Shown here: one piece after another, positions 1 to 5,312 of the stretch
Numbering within the stretch: the stretch's first letter is position 1
How the letters are laid out: each line of letters starts with the position of its first letter
Source: Tepidimonas sp.
GTDB taxonomy: Bacteria > Pseudomonadota > Gammaproteobacteria > Burkholderiales > Burkholderiaceae_C
Direction of reading: 5' to 3'
Assembly (NCBI GenBank): GCA_025054905.1
Contig: JANWZF010000019.1
Location: 1-5,894 of the forward strand
DNA length: 5,894 nucleotides
The notes under the pieces: generated by a model
Databases searched by the model: none
What the model was told of the DNA's origin: nothing
What the model saw: only the letters and a program-made list of their open reading frames with translations
Translations under genes and position numbers: made by a program

Positions 1-260
1 TCGGCCAGCTCGCCCAGCGAGGTCGGGCACACGTCCGGGCACTGGGTGTAGCCGAAAAACACCACCACCACCTTGCCACGGAAATCCGCCAGCGTGCGCC
101 GCTGACCGTTTTGGTCAGGCAGGTCAAACCCCTGCGCATAGTCCGCACCGGTCAGGTCGATGCCGTGAAAGGCGGGCCTGTCGCGGCAGGCCGTCAGCCA
201 CGGCAGCAGCAGTGCCGCAGAGGCCCCGGCCAAGCGGTGCAACACGCCGCGCCGCTGCAT
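1..260 (-). CDS. sco: SCO/SenC-family copper chaperone lipoprotein, C-terminal part beyond left edge
   Basis: Partial gene; 86 residues are visible and the reading frame is still open at the left edge. The Sco family is a thioredoxin-fold group that carries copper to, or reduces, the CuA site of oxidase subunit II on the periplasmic side. Visible: a short basic n-region (MQRR), a hydrophobic stretch at about residues 11-22, a lipobox LTAC with Cys25 as the likely lipidated residue, then the family signature FFGYTQCPDVCP at 68-79, with copper-binding Cys74 and Cys78. The conserved distal His would lie outside the window. I chose the ATG at 260 because it gives a normal lipoprotein signal. An in-frame ATG at 332, overlapping the ctaB stop codon, would add 24 residues and place the lipobox too far from the N-terminus. 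No strong ribosome binding site is seen at either start. It is the last visible gene of the assembly block. Function is confident; the start is less so. Confidence 0.93.
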   Translation of the reverse strand, partial: MQRRGVLHRLAGASAALLLPWLTACRDRPAFHGIDLTGADYAQGFDLPDQNGQRRTLADFRGKVVVVFFGYTQCPDVCPTSLGELA

Positions 261-328
261 GGGATCTTGACCAGCAGCGTCGAAGGAAGAAGAAAGCCGA
301 GCGAAGCAGCCAAGCGAGCGAGAACGGG

Positions 329-1243
329 TCATGACAGACGAACGAGGTAGTGATCCACCAGCATCGCCGCAAACAGCAGCGACAGGTGGAGCAACGAAAA
401 ACGAAAGGTCCTGCGCGCCTGCTGCTCCGAATACGAGCGCCACAGGCGCCAGGCGTGGGCGATGAACCCGGCGTTGAGCACCAGCGCCGCCAGCAGGTAC
501 AGCCAGCCGTTCATGCGCAGCAGGAACGGCAGCAGACAGGCGGCCAGCAGCACCAGCGTGTACAGCAGGATGTGCAGGCGTGTGAACGCCGATCCATGCG
601 TGACGGGCAGCATCGGCAAGCCCGACTGGCGGTAGTCCTCCACCCGGTACAGCGCCAGCGCCCAGAAGTGCGGCGGCGTCCACAGAAAGATGATCAGAAA
701 CAACACCAGCGCCTCGGCCGTGACGGCGTTGGTCATCGCGGCCCATCCCAGCACCGGCGGCATTGCCCCCGAGGCGCCGCCGATCACGATGTTTTGCGGC
801 GTCAGCGGCTTCAGAATCACCGTGTAGACGATCGCGTAGCCGACGAAGGTGGCCAGGGTCAGCGCCATCGTCAGGGGATTGACCGCCACGTACAGCAGCA
901 ACGAGCCGGCCGCGCAGAGCACGGCGGAAAACACCAGGGCCTGCGCACGCGACAGCTCGCCCCGCGCGGTCGGCCGCCAGGCGGTGCGCCGCATGCGCGC
1001 ATCGATGTGCTGCTCGATCAGGCAGTTGAAGGCCGCGGCAGCCCCCGACACCATCCAGATGCCCAGGCAAGCCAGCGCCATCGTGCGCCACTGGGCCAGC
1101 GTGGGCCAGCCCGGCACCGCCAGCACCATGCCGATGAAGGCGCAAAACACGATCAGCTGAATGACGCGCGGCTTCATCAACACGTAGTACTGCCGCCACA
1201 CCGTCGGCCGCGCGCGCGTGGCGGTGGCGCTGCTGGCGCTCAT
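329..1243 (-). CDS. ctaB: Heme O synthase (protoheme IX farnesyltransferase)
   Basis: Integral membrane prenyltransferase of the UbiA superfamily that adds a farnesyl group to heme B to make heme O, the substrate of CtaA. The 304-residue length is normal. The first Asp-rich prenyl-diphosphate/Mg motif region runs from Asn73 through Asp81 to MRRT (84-87) and RP (90-91). The second conserved block is LKPLTPQNIVIGGASGAMPP (144-163), followed by WTPPHFWALAL (188-198) and DYRQSGLPMLPVTHG (203-217), all typical of beta-proteobacterial CtaB. About eight or nine hydrophobic helices are visible. The ATG at 1243 overlaps the ctaA stop in an ATGA and is preceded by AGGGAGGG with a 5-base spacer, a strong ribosome binding site that fixes the start. 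Its TGA at 331-329 also overlaps an in-frame upstream ATG of sco. It sits between ctaA and sco, as expected for a heme A/copper assembly operon. Confidence 0.97.
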   Translation of the reverse strand: MSASSATATRARPTVWRQYYVLMKPRVIQLIVFCAFIGMVLAVPGWPTLAQWRTMALACLGIWMVSGAAAAFNCLIEQHIDARMRRTAWRPTARGELSRAQALVFSAVLCAAGSLLLYVAVNPLTMALTLATFVGYAIVYTVILKPLTPQNIVIGGASGAMPPVLGWAAMTNAVTAEALVLFLIIFLWTPPHFWALALYRVEDYRQSGLPMLPVTHGSAFTRLHILLYTLVLLAACLLPFLLRMNGWLYLLAALVLNAGFIAHAWRLWRSYSEQQARRTFRFSLLHLSLLFAAMLVDHYLVRLS

Positions 1244-2394
1244 GCATGCCCTCCCTGCAGCACGGCCGCGCGCGCGGCGGCGGCCGCCGCCGGCCAGGGC
1301 GCCTCAGGCCGCGCCAGCCAGCCGGTGAGCACCACCACCAGCGCCGCTGCCCCCCCGGTATGCGCCAGCGCTGCCACCAGCGGCCACTCCAGCACCACAT
1401 TGGACAGGCCACTGAGCAGCTGCCACAGTGCCAGCCCCCACAGCCAGCGCGCCCGCCCCCGTTGCCCCAGCCGGGCCTGCCACACCCCCACGGCCAGCAA
1501 CGCCGCCAGCACCCCATAGGCCGCCAGCCGGTGCGTGTAGTGGATGGCGGTCAGGGCCGCAAACGGCAGGGCTTCGCCGCTGCCCTGCTCGCCCAGTTCG
1601 CGCCAAAGCTCGAACCCGCGCGCAAAATCCATCGGCGGCCACCACTGCCCCTGACACGTCGGAAAGTCGCGGCATGCCAGCACCGCGTAGTTGGTGCTGA
1701 CCCACCCTCCGAGGGCGATCTGCACTCCCACCAGGGCCAGCAAACCCCACAGGGCCCAGCGCAGCGCGGGCGGCCCAGCGTCGGATGATGCCCCCCCAGC
1801 CGCGTAACGCACACTCTGCCAGCGCAGCAGCGCCAGCAGCACCATCCCGCCCAGCAGGTGCAGCGTGACGATGGCCGGAAACAGCTTCATCGTGACCGTC
1901 CAAGCGCCGAAAGCTCCCTGCAGACACACCCAAGCCAGCGTCAGCCAAGCCCAGCGCACCGGGGTGTCCAGGCCACGGCGACGCAACACGGTACTGACCC
2001 CCGCGATGACCAGGATCAAGGCCCCCACGGCGGTGGCCAGGTAGCGGTGGATCATCTCGATCCAGGCCTTGGACCAGGTCACCGGCCCGGTGGGTAGGGC
2101 CGCCTGCGCGGCGGCGATCTCATGGCGCGCCCCCAGCGGGCTGGCCGCACCATAACAGCCCGGCCAGTCGGGGCAGCCCAGCCCGGAATCGGTCAGCCGC
2201 GTAAAGGCCCCAAACAACACCAGATCGAAGGTCAGAAACAGCGTCAGCGTGGTCAACGCGCGCAGTCGCTGCTGCGGCGCAGCACCCCGATGCTTCAACC
2301 ACACCCACAGCAGCGGACCGGCCGCCAGCAGCGCCCCTAGCAGCAGCAGCCGCCCCAGCGGACCGAGATCGACGAAGGTCTCCAACGTTTCCAC
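1240..2394 (-). CDS. ctaA: Heme A synthase (COX15/CtaA family)
   Basis: Membrane enzyme that oxidises the C8 methyl of heme O to a formyl group, giving heme A. From the GTG start there are 384 residues with about eight transmembrane helices in two related halves. Visible signatures are TRLTDSGLGCPDWPGCYG (65-82, cysteines 74 and 80), EMIHRY (Glu113, His116), HLLGG (His179), the second cysteine pair ACRDFPTCQG (241, 247), HYTHR (His285/His288) and LAHTGG (His345). By family knowledge, conserved histidines in helices bind heme and the cysteine pairs lie in periplasmic loops. I chose the GTG at 2394 because GGGAG lies about 7 bases upstream and the start falls 16 bases after the preceding gene's stop. 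An upstream in-frame GTG at 2448 would add 18 Pro/Gly-rich residues and overlap that gene. The C-terminal tail is Ala-rich. The 3' end shares ATGA with ctaB, suggesting translational coupling. Confidence 0.95.
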   Translation of the reverse strand: METLETFVDLGPLGRLLLLGALLAAGPLLWVWLKHRGAAPQQRLRALTTLTLFLTFDLVLFGAFTRLTDSGLGCPDWPGCYGAASPLGARHEIAAAQAALPTGPVTWSKAWIEMIHRYLATAVGALILVIAGVSTVLRRRGLDTPVRWAWLTLAWVCLQGAFGAWTVTMKLFPAIVTLHLLGGMVLLALLRWQSVRYAAGGASSDAGPPALRWALWGLLALVGVQIALGGWVSTNYAVLACRDFPTCQGQWWPPMDFARGFELWRELGEQGSGEALPFAALTAIHYTHRLAAYGVLAALLAVGVWQARLGQRGRARWLWGLALWQLLSGLSNVVLEWPLVAALAHTGGAAALVVVLTGWLARPEAPWPAAAAAARAAVLQGGHA

Positions 2395-2413
2395 ACGCGG
2401 CTCCCGAGGATCA
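2392..2413 (-). promoter_or_regulatory. Ribosome binding site deciding the GTG start of ctaA
   Basis: On the minus strand the TGA of the preceding gene (2413-2411) is followed by TCCTCGGGAGCCGCGT and then GTG at 2394. GGGAG is a good Shine-Dalgarno match at a suitable distance from this GTG. The upstream in-frame GTG at 2448 lies within the preceding gene. The short gap plus the site support reinitiation or coupled translation of ctaA after the Sco-like gene. Confidence 0.6.
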
Positions 2414-3115
2414 AGGCCGGCCGGGTCGGTCCCAGGCGCTGGACGCACGCATCAACCGCTCCAGATCCCGGCGCATGCGGCTCGGATCGGCCTCGGCCGG
2501 AAAACGCATCATCCAGTGCCCCAGCGGATCGACCACGTACAGGTGATCGGCCAGACGCTGGCCGGAGGCAGGCTGCAGCCAGCGCGCCAGTTCGGCCTCC
2601 TCCACCCACAGCACGGTGGCGGCGGCCAGGGCCGGTCGCAGCCGCTCGGGAAAGTCCCGAGAACCGGTGCGCAGCCAGACCCAGTCCATGCGATCTTTGT
2701 CCTTGCCCAGGCTTTCACGCAGCTGGCGCTGCAGGTACAGGTGACGTTCGCACTGCGCGTCACAGGCGCTGTCGGCCACGCTGATGAACAGCCACTGCCC
2801 TTTGAGCGCGGGCAGTGGCACCGCGCGCCCTTGGGGATCGACGCCGACCAGATCCGGCAGCGGCCGCTGCGGCTCGATCAACTCGCCGTAGTTGCGCCGC
2901 GCCTCAGGCCGGATCACGTAGTACGTGAAATACGACGCGATGACCGGGGAGGCGGCCACCAGCAACAACAGCAGCATCTTGATCCGCCCGGCGCGGGTGG
3001 CGGCTGCGTCACGGACCATGGCCGCATTGGGGCTGGGCAATGAATGCACCGTCAACGTCAGCGGCTCATCGCGCCAGGCCGCGCCGGCGGGGGAGGACGA
3101 TTTGGAACCAGACAT
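2411..3115 (-). CDS. Membrane-anchored Sco/thioredoxin-like protein with CxxxC, oxidase assembly candidate
   Basis: A 234-residue protein with no established function, of a type I recall between SURF1 and ctaA in Burkholderiales, usually annotated as hypothetical. Numbered from the ATG at 3115: a cytoplasmic N-terminus of about 45 residues containing LTLTVHSLP, one transmembrane helix at about 47-69, then a domain outside the membrane of about 165 residues. The segment WLFISVADSACDAQCERH (108-125) places Cys118 and Cys122 after a predicted beta strand, much as in Sco CPxxC. Near the end, ADHLYVVDPLGHWMMRF (189-205) resembles the Sco His-containing strand, with His190 a possible third metal ligand. 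This suggests a degenerate Sco or thioredoxin fold handling copper or thiols for the oxidase; that is inference. The start is uncertain: the ATG at 3115 overlaps SURF1 by 50 bases and has GCGGG upstream, while the ATG at 3019 would remove most of the N-terminal arm. Confidence 0.85.
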   Translation of the reverse strand: MSGSKSSSPAGAAWRDEPLTLTVHSLPSPNAAMVRDAAATRAGRIKMLLLLLVAASPVIASYFTYYVIRPEARRNYGELIEPQRPLPDLVGVDPQGRAVPLPALKGQWLFISVADSACDAQCERHLYLQRQLRESLGKDKDRMDWVWLRTGSRDFPERLRPALAAATVLWVEEAELARWLQPASGQRLADHLYVVDPLGHWMMRFPAEADPSRMRRDLERLMRASSAWDRPGRP

Positions 3116-3821
3116 ACAAACCCGCAATCAGGGCCGCCAGCGCAAACCATTGCACCGCGTAACCAACGTGCTTTTCCGGGGCCACGGCCACCACGGGCCA
3201 GTCGCGCACCAACGTCATGCCGTCGGCGGTATGCTCCTCGGGGCCGCTTTGCTGCACCGAGGCCTGCAACAGCGGCAGGCGCCATTGCGCCGCCACTTCG
3301 GCCACGTCGATATTCTGCCGGATGAGACCCGGCGCCGCAGGGCCGAGCTCCAAGAGCCTGGACGGCGGCGGGGCCAACCAGCCCTCGACGGTGATCTCCC
3401 CGTCGGCGGGGGTGACCAGTTGCGGCAGCGCTGAATCGCCCGGCGCGCTGCGGGGCAGCCACCCCCGCTGCACCAGCACCGCCACCGCGCCGTGAGGCGC
3501 GCGCAGCGGCGTGACCGCAATGAAGCCGGCGCGCCCTTGCCAAGGCCGGTTGTCCAGCAACACCGTGGCTTCGGGCAGCCAGCGCCCGACCAGCCGCACC
3601 GGGCGGCCATGCAGCGTCTGCAGCGTCCCGCGCGCCGCCGCGTCGCGCAGCTCGTCCCAACCCAGCGCGGGCAATGCACGCTGGGTCTGCCACTGCTGCA
3701 GCAGCGCCCGCTTGAGCTGGGCGCGGCCCAACTGCCATACCCCCAACGCCACCGTCAGGCCCAACGCCAACAGTGCCACCAGGGTCACGATCCAAAAACG
3801 TGCGCTGCGCCGCATAGCCAT
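3066..3821 (-). CDS. surf1: SURF1-family cytochrome oxidase assembly protein
   Basis: SURF1/Shy1 proteins are inner membrane factors that help insert heme a into subunit I of aa3 oxidases. From the ATG at 3821 the product has 251 residues, typical for the bacterial family. It has the expected two-helix layout: helix 1 at about 9-29 leading into GVWQLGRAQLK (27-37), a periplasmic domain, and helix 2 at about 222-243. Family hallmarks seen are LLDNRPWQGRAGF (88-100), VQRGW (117-121), RQN (168-170) and KHVGYAVQWF (217-226). The basic C-terminus PRRRGLAR lies in the cytoplasm. A second ATG at 3815 is possible. The open frame continues upstream to 4019, but that extension is antisense to the DUF2909 gene and has no family features. 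No clear Shine-Dalgarno is seen. It opens the second minus-strand block, starting 15 bases from the divergent gene. Confidence 0.95.
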   Translation of the reverse strand: MAMRRSARFWIVTLVALLALGLTVALGVWQLGRAQLKRALLQQWQTQRALPALGWDELRDAAARGTLQTLHGRPVRLVGRWLPEATVLLDNRPWQGRAGFIAVTPLRAPHGAVAVLVQRGWLPRSAPGDSALPQLVTPADGEITVEGWLAPPPSRLLELGPAAPGLIRQNIDVAEVAAQWRLPLLQASVQQSGPEEHTADGMTLVRDWPVVAVAPEKHVGYAVQWFALAALIAGLYVWFQIVLPRRRGLAR

Positions 3822-3836
3822 CGATAATCGCACACC
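3822..3836. promoter_or_regulatory. 15-base divergent gap with -10-like hexamers on both strands
   Basis: This is all that separates the start codons of SURF1 (minus) and the DUF2909 gene (plus). On the plus strand GATAAT at 3823-3828 matches TATAAT in five of six bases and lies 8 bases before the ATG at 3837. On the minus strand GATTAT (3829-3824) matches in four of six. No good -35 hexamer is found at 17 bases for either (GTGCGC on the plus strand is poor), and neither start has a purine-rich ribosome binding site. If the plus-strand hexamer is a real -10, the transcript would be nearly leaderless. This is a weak prediction. Confidence 0.25.
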
Positions 3837-4061
3837 ATGAAAATGCTTGTTCTGCTGGCCTTCATTGGCATTGTCGCCAGCCTGGGCACGGCCCTGGTGG
3901 CCATGATGCGTGGCGATTCCAGCAGCGGCGATCCCCAGCGCTCGCGCCGCATGGCCCGCGCCCTGACGATGCGCATTGGCCTGTCGGTGCTGCTGTTTGT
4001 GCTGCTGATCCTGAGCCACACGATGGGCTGGATTCAGCCCACCGGGCTGCCGGTGCGCTGA
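3837..4061 (+). CDS. DUF2909-type twin transmembrane protein
   Basis: A 74-residue protein with two hydrophobic helices (about 3-23 and 46-64) joined by a polar, basic loop rich in Ser, Arg and Met (about 24-44). It matches my recollection of the DUF2909 'twin transmembrane protein' family, often found beside oxidase subunit III and SURF1 genes in beta- and gamma-proteobacteria; its function is not known. The loop RSRRMARALTMRIG is the most family-like part, followed by GLSVLLFVLLILSHTMGWIQPTG. The positive charge in the loop suggests that it faces the cytoplasm, with both termini outside. It is the only gene on the plus strand here, divergent from SURF1 and convergent with coxC, so it must be transcribed separately. 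A second ATG at 3843 is possible. Neither start has a Shine-Dalgarno site. Confidence 0.85.
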   Translation: MKMLVLLAFIGIVASLGTALVAMMRGDSSSGDPQRSRRMARALTMRIGLSVLLFVLLILSHTMGWIQPTGLPVR

Positions 4062-4100
4062 ATATCGGACACAGCCGTCCCCTCTTCGGCGCGGGGTTGC

Positions 4101-4135
4101 CGTGAAACACGCGAGGCACCCACGCGGGTGCCTCG
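4101..4135. terminator. Bidirectional hairpin terminator between DUF2909 gene and coxC
   Basis: CGAGGCACCC (4112-4121) and GGGTGCCTCG (4126-4135) form a perfect 10-bp, GC-rich stem with a 4-base loop. A smaller inverted repeat, CGTG-AAA-CACG (4101-4111), abuts it on the left. It lies in the 101-base gap between two convergent stop codons, the usual place for a shared terminator. The downstream tracts are poor in T: CGTGTTTC on the minus strand and TCTAGG on the plus strand, so termination may be partial or need other factors. Read on the minus strand, it would end the coxC transcript before SURF1. Confidence 0.7.
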
Positions 4136-4162
4136 TCTAGGATGCGCGTGCGATCGTGGCCG

Positions 4163-5044
4163 TTACATCCAATACACCAGCACGTACAGGAACAGCCACA
4201 CCACGTCGACGAAGTGCCAGTACCAGGCCGCGCCCTCAAAGCCAAAGTGGCGGTCCTTGGTGAAGTGGCCCTTTTGCAGGCGCAGCGTGATGACGATCAG
4301 CATCAGCATGCCGATGAACACGTGCAGCCCGTGGAAGCCGGTCAGCATGAAGAAGGTCGAGCCAAAAATGCCTGAGTTCAGCTTCAGGTTCAGGTCGGTG
4401 TAGGCGTGGACGTATTCATAGCCTTGCACCAGCAGGAACGTCGCCCCCAGCAGCACAGTCAACCACATGAACGCAATGGCCTTGGTGCGGTTGTCGTCCT
4501 GCAGCGCATGGTGGGCGATCGTCAGCGTCACACCGGAGGTCAGCAGTAAAGCCGTGTTGATGGTAGGCAACCAGAACGGCCCCACCGTCTGGAACGGCTC
4601 GACGATGCCAGCCGGCGAGGCGGTGGCTCCGGGCTGCACCGATGGCCATACGGCCTGGAAATTCGGCCAGATCAAGGCATTTTCCAGGTTTCCCAAGGCT
4701 GGCACTGAATGTGCCCGCGCCCACCACAGGGCAGTAAAGAAGGCGCCGAAAAACATCACCTCGCTGAAGATGAACCAGCTCATGCTCCAGCGAAACGACA
4801 CATCGATCTTGCGGCTGTACAGACCCGATTCGCTTTCGTGCACGGCGTCGCGGAACCACTGATACAGCACCACGAGCCACCACGCCAGCCCGAAGGCCAG
4901 CGACCATGGGCCCCAGTCGACGCCGTTGATCCACTGGCCGGCGCCAAGGATGACGAAAAACAGCCCAAAGGCCGCCATGGCCGGATGGCGCGACAACCCT
5001 GGGACGTAGTAGTACGGCGTGGTGCCGTGGGTGGTTGCGGACAT
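4163..5044 (-). CDS. coxC: Cytochrome c oxidase subunit III
   Basis: Structural subunit III of the aa3 oxidase in the inner membrane. It binds no metal but stabilises subunit I and supports proton uptake. The product has 293 residues and seven predicted transmembrane helices, of which the first two precede the FSEVMFFGAFF segment. Visible hallmarks: YYYVPGLSRHP near the N-terminus, SWFIFSEVMFFGAFF (89-103) with the conserved membrane Glu95, LQGxE-like LVQGYEYVHA (205-214), TGFHGLHVFIG (235-245), and WYWHFVDVVWLFLY (274-287) just before the C-terminus. A Pro/Ala-rich loop (about 130-155) links helices 3 and 4, a common feature in beta-proteobacteria. The ATG at 5044 follows GAGGAG with a 5-base spacer, so the start is clear. 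It lies 55 bases downstream of the DUF2970 gene and is followed by a hairpin. It is presumably co-transcribed with coxB, coxA and ctaG, which lie to the right. Confidence 0.98.
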   Translation of the reverse strand: MSATTHGTTPYYYVPGLSRHPAMAAFGLFFVILGAGQWINGVDWGPWSLAFGLAWWLVVLYQWFRDAVHESESGLYSRKIDVSFRWSMSWFIFSEVMFFGAFFTALWWARAHSVPALGNLENALIWPNFQAVWPSVQPGATASPAGIVEPFQTVGPFWLPTINTALLLTSGVTLTIAHHALQDDNRTKAIAFMWLTVLLGATFLLVQGYEYVHAYTDLNLKLNSGIFGSTFFMLTGFHGLHVFIGMLMLIVITLRLQKGHFTKDRHFGFEGAAWYWHFVDVVWLFLYVLVYWM

Positions 5045-5060
5045 GGTTACTCCTCAATGC
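5045..5060 (-). promoter_or_regulatory. Strong ribosome binding site of coxC
   Basis: The minus strand reads TTGAGGAGTAACC directly before the ATG at 5044, giving a near-consensus GAGGAG with a 5-base spacer. This is one of the best Shine-Dalgarno sites in the window, fitting the high, stoichiometric output expected of a structural subunit in contrast to the assembly factors. The rest of the 55-base gap (5045-5099) holds no recognisable promoter or gene. Confidence 0.75.
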
Positions 5061-5099
5061 AAAGTCGTTGTCTTGCAGATCATCGTGGGTTCATGGCAC

Positions 5100-5312
5100 T
5101 CAGCTACTGGCCACCACCCAGTGCACGATCAGCATCAGCAGCACCACGAACAGCACCGTCAGTACCACCGCGGTGGCCATGACGGCGATCGGGTTGAGCC
5201 GCTGCACATCGCGCTCGAAGTCGGCCCGGCGTCGCAGCCCGAGAAAGCTCCACAGCACGGCGCGCACCGTCTCCAGCCACGACACCGGACGGCGGTGGGC
5301 AGGCACGCTCAT
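5100..5312 (-). CDS. DUF2970-type small membrane protein
   Basis: A 70-residue protein with a polar, basic N-terminal half and one strong transmembrane helix (about 43-66) close to the C-terminus. The segment ETVRAVLWSFLGLRRRADFE (14-33), followed by DVQRLNPIAVM, matches what I recall of DUF2970, a small family found between ctaG and coxC in Burkholderiales; no function is established. The arrangement suggests a cytoplasmic N-terminus and a single anchor. Its ATG at 5312 overlaps the ctaG stop codon in an ATGA, and GGAGG lies 9 bases upstream inside the end of ctaG, so translation is probably coupled to ctaG. Its place between an assembly factor and a structural subunit suggests a role in oxidase assembly or stability, but this is inference from position only. 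Confidence 0.85.
   Translation of the reverse strand: MSVPAHRRPVSWLETVRAVLWSFLGLRRRADFERDVQRLNPIAVMATAVVLTVLFVVLLMLIVHWVVASS

Noticed and set aside
60..71. Run of CAC triplets as a possible microsatellite
   Set aside because: It is four GTG valine codons in the beta strand just before the Sco CxxxC motif, a normal coding feature of this family.
124..372. Minus-strand 82-codon frame across the sco and ctaB junction
   Set aside because: It overlaps both recognised genes out of frame, and its Arg/Cys/Trp-rich product resembles a shadow translation.
350..1519. Long plus-strand open frame of 389 codons opposite ctaB and the end of ctaA
   Set aside because: Its product is dominated by Arg, Gln, His, Pro and Ala with no hydrophobic or domain pattern, and it is antisense to two clearly identified genes. 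High GC makes stops rare in this frame.
2249..3043. Plus-strand open frame of 264 codons opposite ctaA and the Sco-like gene
   Set aside because: Low-complexity antisense shadow with no motif. The minus-strand proteins here carry family signatures or a clear membrane anchor and CxxxC.
3822..4019. N-terminal extension of the SURF1 frame upstream of 3821
   Set aside because: The extra residues are Gln/His/Ala-rich and antisense to the DUF2909 gene. SURF1 features begin just after the ATG at 3821, and the 251-residue length is normal.
5045..5099. Possible tiny peptide between DUF2970 and coxC
   Set aside because: ATG-started frames on the minus strand here end within about four to nine codons and have no family support; the gap is explained by the coxC ribosome binding site.
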